Shown here in pieces: positions 17,563 to 28,589 of a DNA stretch of 64,000 nucleotides. The notes beneath the pieces are model-generated. The model was not told the origin of the DNA. It saw only the letters and a program-made list of their open reading frames with translations, and made no database searches. This DNA comes from Hyphomicrobium sp. (GTDB taxonomy: Bacteria > Pseudomonadota > Alphaproteobacteria > Rhizobiales > Hyphomicrobiaceae): positions 55,298-119,297 of the forward strand of contig NZ_RXIZ01000009.1 of the NCBI RefSeq assembly GCF_003987855.1, given 5' to 3'. Within the stretch, counting starts at the first letter, position 1; each line of letters opens with the position of its first letter. A program made the translations under genes and the position numbers.

Positions 17563-19104
17563 CTAGTTTTTAGCTGGCTCTCTTGCCGCGGCATACTGGG
17601 CGCCTACCGCCGAAGCGGGCGCGAGAAAGTCACGATCACTATCCGCCTTATGTTGCCGGAAAGCCAAGCCCGACCAGCGGTTTTGCCTTCGCGTGTGAAG
17701 GCCCTCGAGCAATATCCGCCACTGCTTTGACGTTGTCTCGACGGTATATCGGTCCAGTACTGCATCGCCGGCTTTCAGCAGATCTTTCCTGAGAGTGAGC
17801 GCTTCCGTTCCATAGAGCAGGCGTTCAAGCTGGCTAGCGACCGCATCCACGTCGTAAGGATCGGCATAGAGAACAGCATCGCCCATCACCCAACGATGGA
17901 CAGGGATGTCGGAGACGACGCCCGGCGTACCGAACTGCAAGGCTTCCATTGGCGTGAAGCCGAAGCCTTCTCCGTATGAGGGGAAAACCAAAGCTTCAGC
18001 ATTGCGGTAGACATTGGCGAGTTCCGGAAAAGTCAGGTCCATCAGATGAATGATGCGGCCAAATTTGACGCCGGAGGACATCGCAGAAAGCGTTTTTTCG
18101 AAAGTCCACCCCGGTCGGCCCACAATGACGAAGCGCAGATCTTCGTCCCGGTTGCGCTCGATGAGGCGTTCGAAGGCCGCGATGGCACCTGGGAAATTTT
18201 TTCGCGGCTCCAGAGTCGACACCATGACGATGTACTTGGGATCGGCGGGGATTTCAGGCTTGCGCTTGATGTTGGGCACCGAGACGAATGAGCGACGCGC
18301 CTCGATGATGCGGGTGATGGGGATGTCGTGAATCGGCACGCTTCGATGATCGGGAAGCGTGTAGGGAACGACGAAGGCGCGATCTTCCAGCTCTGGGAAA
18401 AGCCGAACGAGCTGATCTTGGGTCACCCCAGAATTGCAAACGAAGTAGCTGTCCGATTTGGTCGCAACGATCGCTTGATAATGCTGCTTGATCTGCATTT
18501 CATCAGCAAACGTGTCCGGAGAAATGACAGGCAAGGGATCGTGATAGCGAATAATTTTCGTCGTCAGCGGATGCGCTTTGACAACGCGTGTATCCTGGAA
18601 AATCAGGAAATCGTAGCCCGACGTATCAAGCGTTCGGCGCGGGAACGACAATTTCTTTCCCGGTTTCTGAAGTTCTTCTTCGCTGATCGGCGAGAATTTA
18701 TAGTTGATCGAGCGCATTAACGCGCGGTCGGAAGGAAGTAGCGTTTTGTCCAGCCGAGTACGCCAAATTGCGTCGAAGAAGAGTTCTTTGTCGATCGGTC
18801 CGACCGAGTAACTTTCGCGGGATCGAAGATATTTGGTGACCGCATTTCCTATCTTGCGCTGAAATTTCTTCAGCTGCCCCGCGTGCGGCTGGTGTTTGGG
18901 AATGAGGTCGCGGAAAATGGCGGTTGAAACGTCGAGCGCGGAAACCTCGTGGGGCGAACGAGAACGATCAAATTGCGTCGGATGTAGCAAAGCATCGACG
19001 TTGATGCCGGGAGTCGACGCAAGCGTCTTCAGAAGAAGTCGCGTATCCTGCGGAATGCCGCTGTAGCCGTGCGTGGCGAGAAAAGTGTCGTAGAGCACGT
19101 TCAT
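17563..19104 (-). CDS. Group 4-type glycosyltransferase
   Basis: The 513-residue protein ends with a GT-B C-terminal domain. KYIVMVSTLEPRKNFPGAI, then VIVGRPGW and the E-x7-E region ALVFPSYGEGFGFTPMEALQFGTP are the donor-binding features of GT4 enzymes, followed by DIPVHRWVMGDAVLYADPYD. The N-terminal half (1-280) should bind the acceptor and is less typical. It likely transfers a sugar to a surface polysaccharide; donor and acceptor are unknown and no polysaccharide cluster is nearby. I chose the ATG at 19104. The only ribosome binding candidate, AGGGA, lies in the loop of a perfect hairpin (19111-19129). The gene is convergent with the secreted paralogue pair. Confidence 0.85.
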   Translation of the reverse strand: MNVLYDTFLATHGYSGIPQDTRLLLKTLASTPGINVDALLHPTQFDRSRSPHEVSALDVSTAIFRDLIPKHQPHAGQLKKFQRKIGNAVTKYLRSRESYSVGPIDKELFFDAIWRTRLDKTLLPSDRALMRSINYKFSPISEEELQKPGKKLSFPRRTLDTSGYDFLIFQDTRVVKAHPLTTKIIRYHDPLPVISPDTFADEMQIKQHYQAIVATKSDSYFVCNSGVTQDQLVRLFPELEDRAFVVPYTLPDHRSVPIHDIPITRIIEARRSFVSVPNIKRKPEIPADPKYIVMVSTLEPRKNFPGAIAAFERLIERNRDEDLRFVIVGRPGWTFEKTLSAMSSGVKFGRIIHLMDLTFPELANVYRNAEALVFPSYGEGFGFTPMEALQFGTPGVVSDIPVHRWVMGDAVLYADPYDVDAVASQLERLLYGTEALTLRKDLLKAGDAVLDRYTVETTSKQWRILLEGLHTRRQNRWSGLAFRQHKADSDRDFLAPASAVGAQYAAAREPAKN

Positions 19105-19110
19105 GGGTAG

Positions 19111-19129
19111 GCAATGTCCCTGACATTGC
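19111..19129 (-). promoter_or_regulatory. Hairpin holding the glycosyltransferase ribosome binding site
   Basis: The arms GCAATGTC and GACATTGC are perfect 8-base inverted copies around three bases. On the minus strand the loop and the start of the second arm read AGGGAC, the only Shine-Dalgarno-like sequence before the ATG at 19104. It could control translation, or be an operator in DNA. On the plus strand the same hairpin is followed by six T, but no plus-strand gene ends here. The remaining stretch from 19130 to 19415 holds no gene that I can support. Confidence 0.4.
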
Positions 19130-19415
19130 AGTTTTTTACGAGGTATACGCCCCACGCAGATCCCGCTATCCGCCATCTTTCCAATTGACAGGCGTCGAGG
19201 CCCCGAGGAGTCCCTTCTTGAGGTGCGTCAAATACGGCTTGTGCGTTGAATGCCCACGGCCAGTTACTGGGCAAGTGCTCACTTAATTGCAGTCGAGGTT
19301 CCGCTGCGACAATCGCGATCAGCCCATCGGACGATGCCCGCGCGGATGGCAGCCATGCTCCTATGAACGATGTTTCTCGCCCGCGGCGGCGTTAGAAGCT
19401 CGTCCGGAGATTCTA

Positions 19416-20642
19416 ATGTCAGCCATCGATTCACCTCGCGCCGCGCTACGGGCGCCGGTCGCAAGCGCCTCTCTCGCAGTCCTGTTCGCAGTAAGCTTCT
19501 GCCATCTGCTCAACGACGTGATGCAGTCGTTGCTGGTTGCGATTTATCCGATGCTGAAGGCCAACTATCGGCTCGATTTCTGGCAGATCGGCCTGCTGAC
19601 GATGGCCTTTCAGATCACGGCGTCGTTACTGCAGCCTTTCATCGGTCACTACACCGATAAGCGCCCTGTTCCCTACTCCACGAGCATGGGCATGGGTTCG
19701 ACCTTCGCGGGCCTCATTTTATTGGCGTTCACGTCGAGCTACCTCGGTCTGCTGATGGGCGCAGCGCTCGTTGGCGTCGGATCGGCAATCTTTCATCCGG
19801 AATCATCGCGCATCGCCAGGCTATCCTCCGGTGGACGGCATGGTTTCGCGCAATCGCTTTTTCAGCTTGGCGGTAACTTCGGCACCGCGATCGGCCCCCT
19901 GGCGGCGGCCTTCGTTGTCGTGCCGCACGGTCAGCCGAGCCTCGCGTGGTTTGCGGCAATCGCGCTTTTGGCGATGGCAATCCTTTGGAAAGTCGGCGAA
20001 TGGGCTTCCAGCGCTACTCCAAAGCGGAAAAGCGGCATCGCTGGAGCAGGGCTGATTCATTCGCGGGGTCGAACGGCCGTGGCGTTGGCAGTGCTCGCAT
20101 TGCTGACGTTCTCGAAGAACATCTATACGGCGAGCTTTTCGAGTTTTTACACGTTCTACGCCATCCACGAGTTCGGCGTGTCCGTGCAGGCATCTCAATT
20201 GATGCTGTTCGCATTCCTGGCGGCCTCTGCCGTGGGCACGATCCTGGGCGGCCTTTACGGCGACCGGTTCGGGCCCAAGGTCGTGATCTGGTTTTCGATC
20301 GTCGGCGCCTTGCCGTTCTCGCTGGCACTGCCTTATGCCGACCTCACGTGGACTGTGATTCTGTCCGTCATCATCGGCCTCATCCTGTCGTCGGCCTTTC
20401 CCGCGATCGTCGTCTTTGCCCAGGAGATCATCCCAGGGCGCGTTGGCATGATCTCAGGAATCTTCTTTGGCGCCGCTTTTGGCATTGCCGGCATCGCAGC
20501 AGGGGTTCTGGGCCTCGTAGCGGACGCAAAAGGTGTCGCCTACGTGTATGAAATCTGCTCGTTCCTGCCTTTGCTGGGGCTTTTGACGGTGTTCCTGCCG
20601 GGCACCGACAGGTCTGAATGTGACAACGTAAAAACAGCTTAG
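19416..20642 (+). CDS. MFS transporter of the fosmidomycin-resistance (Fsr) type
   Basis: The 408-residue membrane protein has about 12 hydrophobic segments, as expected for the major facilitator superfamily. The opening AVLFAVSFCHLLNDVMQSLLVAIYPMLK, then FIGHYTDKRP and AIFHPESSRIARLSSGGRHGFAQSLFQLGGN, are characteristic of the fosmidomycin resistance branch. It is probably an inner-membrane drug or metabolite exporter; the substrate is not proven by sequence. CCGGAG lies 8 bases upstream of the ATG at 19416, so the 43-residue longer frame is unlikely. It sits between the divergent glycosyltransferase and carB and looks monocistronic. Confidence 0.9.
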   Translation: MSAIDSPRAALRAPVASASLAVLFAVSFCHLLNDVMQSLLVAIYPMLKANYRLDFWQIGLLTMAFQITASLLQPFIGHYTDKRPVPYSTSMGMGSTFAGLILLAFTSSYLGLLMGAALVGVGSAIFHPESSRIARLSSGGRHGFAQSLFQLGGNFGTAIGPLAAAFVVVPHGQPSLAWFAAIALLAMAILWKVGEWASSATPKRKSGIAGAGLIHSRGRTAVALAVLALLTFSKNIYTASFSSFYTFYAIHEFGVSVQASQLMLFAFLAASAVGTILGGLYGDRFGPKVVIWFSIVGALPFSLALPYADLTWTVILSVIIGLILSSAFPAIVVFAQEIIPGRVGMISGIFFGAAFGIAGIAAGVLGLVADAKGVAYVYEICSFLPLLGLLTVFLPGTDRSECDNVKTA

Positions 20643-20794
20643 AGCGTCAGCTAGGCAAGGAACATCGCGGTGCGGTAATTTCGGGGTTCCCCCGGCGCGA
20701 TGCTTTGCCTATAAGGCCCCCTTAGCCCTACGTTCCACCCACCCCTGAGCCGACCGCGTCAACCACGCGAGCTTCGGCCAAATTTTTGCGCCGC

Positions 20795-24070
<3,276 letters not shown>

Positions 24071-24207
24071 CCGTTTACCGACGCGGCCAGGGCACGCTGA
24101 AAGGCGGCCGCTTCTGGGCTGCTTTCCTATTTGCCGAAACTGCTGTTACCGTGTGTCGGGGCCTCCCCCGCGATTGATTGAGCCGTTCGAATACGTTGGA
24201 GAAGATA

Positions 24208-24681
24208 ATGGAACGGGTGCCGATGACGCTTGAAGGTTACAAGAACCTTGAGGAGGAACTCCAGCGGCTGAAAGCCGTCGAGCGCCCGCGGATCATCGCC
24301 GCGATTTCGGAAGCCCGCGCCCATGGGGATCTCTCTGAGAACGCCGAGTACCATGCCGCCAAGGAGCAGCAGGGGCTCAACGAGGCTCGCGTCGCGGAGC
24401 TTGAGGACAAGATCAACCGCGCAGAGATCATCGACGTTACGAAGCTTTCCGGCGACACCATAAAATTCGGCGCGACGGTTACGCTTGAAGACGAAGATTC
24501 CGGCGAGAAGGTCACTTACACGATTGTCGGCGACACCGAAGCAAACCTTCGGGATCGCAAGATCTCGATCTCCTCACCGATCGCCCGTGCGTTGATCGGC
24601 AAGTCCAAGGGCGAGAGCGTCGACGTCACGACGCCGAAAGGCACGCGTACGCTCGAAGTCTTGCAAGTGAAGTGGGGCTGA
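24208..24681 (+). CDS. greA: Transcription elongation factor GreA
   Basis: The 157-residue protein is canonical GreA in length and sequence. The N-terminal coiled coil runs over residues 5-75 with [21 protein letters not shown], including the acidic Asp and Glu that position the cleavage Mg2+ in the polymerase secondary channel. The C-terminal FKBP-like domain contains [16 protein letters not shown] and [18 protein letters not shown]. It rescues backtracked RNA polymerase. TTGGAG lies 7 bases before the ATG at 24208, and the start MERVPMT is typical, so the 10-residue longer frame is not used. It follows carB after 137 bases; the carB-greA order is common. Confidence 0.97.
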   Translation: MERVPMTLEGYKNLEEELQRLKAVERPRIIAAISEARAHGDLSENAEYHAAKEQQGLNEARVAELEDKINRAEIIDVTKLSGDTIKFGATVTLEDEDSGEKVTYTIVGDTEANLRDRKISISSPIARALIGKSKGESVDVTTPKGTRTLEVLQVKWG

Positions 24682-24694
24682 ACCACTCCGACAC

Positions 24695-24717
24695 GGCGGC
24701 AGCTAGTCGCTGCCGCC
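24695..24717. terminator. Hairpin between convergent greA and the exported protein gene
   Basis: The arms GGCGGCAGC and GCTGCCGCC are perfect 9-base inverted copies around TAGTC. It lies 14 bases past the greA stop and overlaps the end of the opposite gene, whose TAG stop is in the loop. There is no T run, so it is terminator-like rather than a textbook terminator. Confidence 0.5.
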
Positions 24718-25266
24718 TTCAAAGAATGCCGACGCCGCTTGGCATTCGGCCTTCGAAGGCTTGAGATCGAAGACGCTGTCACCGCCGTCTTTGCCAAGTT
24801 CGATATCCTTGTCAGAGCTTTCGAGGGCGAGCCCGTCATCTCCGGTTTGAAGGCGCAGTTCTCCGCCGTCTTTGGGCGTAAGGCTGAAAACGCCGCCATC
24901 GCCCGAAACATAGCACTCGAAATCAGTGTCATTGGTCCTGCAGCTGGCGGTTTGACCAATCCATTCCGGTCCAGACTTCAACATCAGAGCGAAGCCCAGT
25001 TGAAAGCGGTCGGGCGTGTTTGGCGTGCCGTCGGCGTTGGCCTTTGACAGGTCAATTTCGATCGCTCTAACGCGCTGATCGGGATGGGCGGCAAGTTCCT
25101 TGTCCTCATAAGTGCGCGCGAAACAAGGACGGCCGTCGAGGACGTTGGCGAAGTACGTATTGAATAAATCGTCGGATGTCGCCGCTACGGCCAGCGAGAC
25201 ATTCGGGACAAGCGAGAGAACAGCAGCCTTCGTCGTCAGCCTAGCCAATCGAGAAATGTGTCTCAT
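24703..25266 (-). CDS. Exported protein of unknown function
   Basis: The 187-residue protein starts with a basic, then hydrophobic signal region (about residues 1-29, ending VAA), so it is probably periplasmic. The mature part begins DDLFNTYFANVLDGRPCFARTYEDKEL, with three to four Cys spaced as if for disulfides. I do not recognise a catalytic motif or family. GGAGGG precedes the ATG at 25266, so the 61-residue N-terminal extension of the longer frame is unlikely. Its 3' end overlaps the hairpin shared with greA. It lies 26 bases past the Lrp-type regulator stop on the same strand and may be co-transcribed with it. Confidence 0.7.
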   Translation of the reverse strand: MRHISRLARLTTKAAVLSLVPNVSLAVAATSDDLFNTYFANVLDGRPCFARTYEDKELAAHPDQRVRAIEIDLSKANADGTPNTPDRFQLGFALMLKSGPEWIGQTASCRTNDTDFECYVSGDGGVFSLTPKDGGELRLQTGDDGLALESSDKDIELGKDGGDSVFDLKPSKAECQAASAFFEGGSD

Positions 25267-25292
25267 CGACCCTCCAAATTCGCTTGCCGTGA

Positions 25293-25781
25293 TCAGGTTC
25301 CCTCGGGGCCAGCGACAGTAATAGGCACGCCCGGTTCGCGTTTGGCGCGTCGGATTGTGAGATAGGTTTTGACGCTTGCGACGTTGGGTGCAGCCGTAAG
25401 TTCCTCTAGAACGAAGCTTTGGAACCGTTGCAAGTCGCGGGCAATGCACTTCAATATAAAGTCGCTCTCGCCAGACAGCATGTAGGCCTCACGGACGAGC
25501 GGCCATTCTAGTATCCGGTTTTCGAAGGCGCGGAGATCGGTTTCTGCTTGGTTGTGAAGGCGGACCATTGCGAACGCGGTCAGCGCGTAGCCAAGGCGAA
25601 CCTCATCGACGAGCGCCGTATAGCGGGAAATCAGTCCCGCCTCCTCTAGGGCGCGGACGCGCCGCAGGCAGGGAGGAGCAGAAAGGCCTATGCGATTGGC
25701 GAGTGCGATGTTCGTCATGCGCCCATCGGCTTGCAACTCGCGCAAGATACGCCAGTCTATTTCGTCGAGCTCTATTGCCAT
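25293..25781 (-). CDS. Lrp/AsnC family transcriptional regulator
   Basis: The 162-residue protein has an N-terminal winged helix-turn-helix (IDWRILRELQADGRMTNIALANRIGLSAPPCLRRVRALEEAGLI, residues 8-51) and a C-terminal RAM ligand-binding domain (LGYALTAFAMVRL to the end). Such regulators respond to amino acids and form dimers to hexadecamers. The effector and targets are unknown. It is divergent from the ELM1-like gene with 110 bases between the starts, the arrangement in which Lrp members often regulate their neighbour and themselves. Confidence 0.92.
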   Translation of the reverse strand: MAIELDEIDWRILRELQADGRMTNIALANRIGLSAPPCLRRVRALEEAGLISRYTALVDEVRLGYALTAFAMVRLHNQAETDLRAFENRILEWPLVREAYMLSGESDFILKCIARDLQRFQSFVLEELTAAPNVASVKTYLTIRRAKREPGVPITVAGPEGT

Positions 25782-25891
25782 GGACCGAGCCGTTGCAGGA
25801 GGGCTAGAGTAATATCAGGAATGTTGCTGGTCGCGTAAAGTTTCGCATATTTCAATGCGCATCACCGCAGACAGGATCACTCTTGCAGGAC

Positions 25892-26902
25892 ATGGCCGCG
25901 GTGAACGATCAATCTTTAACGCTGGAAGGTCGGACGGCCTGGATCTTCTCAGACGGGAAGGCCGGACATGAAGCGCAATGTTTTGGCGTCGTGGAAGCCC
26001 TCGGATTGCGGGCGGAAGTGAAGCGCAGCCGTCTCTCTGGCCTATACAAGTTGATGGCGCCGTGGGGACCTCTGCCTTCTTCGGAAGTTCCTGGCCCGCC
26101 GTGGCCAACGATCGCATTCGCGACCGGGCGAACGACAATCCCTTATATCCGGGCACTTCGTAAGCGCGCTGGGCTCAAGACCTATACCGTCATTCTGATG
26201 GATCCGAAGACAGGTCCGAACAGCGCCGACCTGATCTGGGTGCCGCAACACGATCGCCGCCGCGGTTCGAACGTGATTACCACGCTAACCGCGCCGCACC
26301 GGTTTTCGGAGGCGCGGCTTGAAGCGCTGCGCACGCAGCCACCGGAGGAAATCGCCGGACTGCCCCACCCGCGGATTGCCTGCCTCATCGGGGGCCCCAA
26401 TGGCGACTACAACTACACGGCGGCCGACGAGGAGCGTCTGGTGGCGTCGCTTGGCCGGTTAGCGGCAACCGGAGCGAGCCTGATGATCACCACATCTCGC
26501 CGCACGCCGGCGACGCTCGCCGACCGCCTTCAGCAGGCGGTGGCCGGAACTAGGTCGCTATTCTGGAACGGGGAGGGCGCGAACCCATATCCCGATTATC
26601 TTGCAAGCGCCGACGCCTTCGTCATTACGGCCGACAGCGTCAGCATGACCTGTGAGGCCGCCGCAACAGGACGGCCGATCTTCTTGTTTTCTCCTTCTGG
26701 AGGGAGCGCCAAATTCGACCGCTTTCATGCGTCGCTCGCTTCATATGGTGCGACGCGACTGCTGCCGGCAGACGGCGGGCCGTTGCCGACGTGGAGCTAC
26801 AAGCCGCTCCATTCGGCAAAAGAGATAGCTTCTGAAATTCGCAAGCGCTGGGCCAAGCGCGCGCAAATGCTTCCTGGGCTGGTGTTGGGCGGGGACCGCT
26901 AG
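25892..26902 (+). CDS. ELM1/GtrOC1-like (DUF1022) family protein
   Basis: The 336-residue protein resembles the bacterial relatives of plant mitochondrial fission protein ELM1. WIFSDGKAGHEAQCFGVVEALGL opens the protein, LIGGPNGDYNYT follows in the middle and ADAFVITADSVSMTCEAAATGRPIFLF lies near the end. The last part looks like the donor-binding half of a GT-B glycosyltransferase, so a role in sugar transfer to the envelope is plausible but unproven. There are no membrane segments. AGGA precedes the ATG at 25892. It is divergent from the Lrp-type gene and 33 bases upstream of a CPBP membrane gene, probably in one operon. Confidence 0.8.
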   Translation: MAAVNDQSLTLEGRTAWIFSDGKAGHEAQCFGVVEALGLRAEVKRSRLSGLYKLMAPWGPLPSSEVPGPPWPTIAFATGRTTIPYIRALRKRAGLKTYTVILMDPKTGPNSADLIWVPQHDRRRGSNVITTLTAPHRFSEARLEALRTQPPEEIAGLPHPRIACLIGGPNGDYNYTAADEERLVASLGRLAATGASLMITTSRRTPATLADRLQQAVAGTRSLFWNGEGANPYPDYLASADAFVITADSVSMTCEAAATGRPIFLFSPSGGSAKFDRFHASLASYGATRLLPADGGPLPTWSYKPLHSAKEIASEIRKRWAKRAQMLPGLVLGGDR

Positions 26903-26935
26903 CGGAGCGACAAGATTGGCAGCAGCGGAGATCGG

Positions 26936-27685
26936 ATGATCGCTTCAATCGCATCCAAAGACTTGCCAGCGCATGGTGAGTATTTCGCGGCAGCTGGTAC
27001 GCTCGGAAACAATGTAGGAAACGCCAATCCATCAGAAGTGCGGCGCCTGCAGCTCTGGACGGAGTTTGGGCTGATATACGTTGGTCTGCCGCTGTTGATG
27101 CGCATTGCAGTGTTCGATTACCGCGTCCCGCTTTTCTACGCCCTGCCTCCGGTGCTTTTGGGCTTCATCGCGTTCCTCTATTTCGATCGAAGCTTCAGCC
27201 TGAGAAAGGAACTGGAGCGTTGGCCGTCGGCTGCAACACTGGTTTCAATTCTGGCGACCTTCGCTATCGGTTCCGTCGCCGTCGGGTTGGCGGTTTCTGT
27301 CGTGATGCCGGATAGACTTTTCGCTCTCGCTGCCGAGCGTCCGGGTCTGTGGCTCAAGATCATGGTGCTCTATCCGTTCACATCGGTTTTGGCGCAGGAA
27401 TTTGCCTACCGTGTCTTCTTTTTTCACCGTTATGGCGTGCTGTTCGGCTCGCGCGCGAGTCTGATCGTCGCCAACGCACTCGCGTTTGGCTTCGGCCATA
27501 TCCTGTTTCGCAACTGGATCGCCGTCGGGGGTACATTCGTTGTCGGGCTGCTTCTCGCCTGGCGCTACGAGCGCACCCGCTCGTTTTGGGCCGTCTATAC
27601 CGAGCACACCCTCTGGGGTTGGCTCGTGTTCACCATCGGCCTCGGCGTCTACTTCTTCACGGGCGTGAAGAACCCGGCGTGGTGA
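26936..27685 (+). CDS. CPBP family intramembrane protein (CAAX protease-like)
   Basis: The 249-residue membrane protein has about seven hydrophobic segments. Motif 1 reads QEFAYR in place of the usual EExxxR, so the first Glu is Gln; motif 2 is intact as FGFGH (FxxxH); a late YTEHTLWGWL gives the third His. Family members are metal-independent-looking Glu/His intramembrane proteases related to Rce1 or act in bacteriocin immunity. The Gln substitution leaves the activity in doubt. GGAG precedes the ATG by about 6 bases. It is 33 bases after the ELM1-like gene and 15 bases from the convergent DUF1003 gene. Confidence 0.82.
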   Translation: MIASIASKDLPAHGEYFAAAGTLGNNVGNANPSEVRRLQLWTEFGLIYVGLPLLMRIAVFDYRVPLFYALPPVLLGFIAFLYFDRSFSLRKELERWPSAATLVSILATFAIGSVAVGLAVSVVMPDRLFALAAERPGLWLKIMVLYPFTSVLAQEFAYRVFFFHRYGVLFGSRASLIVANALAFGFGHILFRNWIAVGGTFVVGLLLAWRYERTRSFWAVYTEHTLWGWLVFTIGLGVYFFTGVKNPAW

Positions 27686-27700
27686 AGGACGCCCGCAGAG

Positions 27701-28435
27701 TTACTTCCTCCGCTCGGCCATCTTGTCGAGCTGCAACGATTGGATCTCGGCTAGCCGCTGCCATTGCTTGTTGATCAGGTGGTCCATCTTTTCGTGAAGA
27801 TGCCGGATTTCGAGTTCCGCCTTGAGATTGACCCTGTAGTCGTTGAGTGATCGCATCCGATCTTTCTCTTCCTGTCTCCGTTGGCTCATCATGATGATCG
27901 GAGCTTGAACCGCCGCGATGGTTGAAAGGATGAGGTTGAGCAGGATGTAGGGGTAGGGATCGAAGGCAGCTTCGGCGCGATAGGAATTGAATAGCATCCA
28001 AACAGCGAGAAACGCGGCGAACACGATCAGAAAAGTCCAGCTGCCGCCAAAATGTGCCAAGCCATCGGACAAGATTTCACCTAACGAACGATGGGACGAA
28101 AATTCCTCTTCCACGTTCTCGGCAAGCGTCTCGTGGGTAGCGAGGCTTTCGGCGACCTGTCGCTCGATCTCGCTGACGTCGCCAGATTCCTCGCGAAGGA
28201 GTTCGGTGACGTAGAGCGTGCGATAGCGATCGAGCTCCTTGCGTGAGACGAACGCGTCATCCTTGAGATCAGGATAATCCTTGCGGATACGATCCACCAG
28301 GGAGGTCATGACTGTCCCGAGGTTGACCACGTTGCCGCGCGAAAATTCCTTGCCTGTAAGCGCGCAGGCGACCTTGGGCTTCGGGGTCTTACCGTTTTCC
28401 AGCACTTTGCCGTTTTCGGTATTTTCTTCAGCCAT
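27701..28435 (-). CDS. DUF1003 membrane protein
   Basis: The 244-residue protein has the DUF1003 core. A first membrane segment WTFLIVFAAFLAVWMLFN and a second ILLNLILSTIAAVQAPIIMMSQRRQ are followed by a charged coiled-coil tail with NDYRVNLKAELEIRHLHEKMD. The N-terminal half is cytosolic and holds two Glu-rich helices. The function of the family is unknown. I chose the ATG at 28435, preceded by AGGGA at about 9 bases; a longer frame adds 25 residues. It is divergent from ettA with 154 bases between the starts. Confidence 0.87.
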   Translation of the reverse strand: MAEENTENGKVLENGKTPKPKVACALTGKEFSRGNVVNLGTVMTSLVDRIRKDYPDLKDDAFVSRKELDRYRTLYVTELLREESGDVSEIERQVAESLATHETLAENVEEEFSSHRSLGEILSDGLAHFGGSWTFLIVFAAFLAVWMLFNSYRAEAAFDPYPYILLNLILSTIAAVQAPIIMMSQRRQEEKDRMRSLNDYRVNLKAELEIRHLHEKMDHLINKQWQRLAEIQSLQLDKMAERRK

Positions 28436-28589
28436 TCCGGTCGTTCCCTGACGATGCGATCCCATAAAAGCGCGGAAATACCTTGTCGCGGCACGTCGCG
28501 CCCGGCTCAATGATATAATTGAGGATGTCGCCGCAATCGGCTAGAAGGCCGATCAATCCCTCGAACTTTTAGTCACAGAGGCGCCGTTC

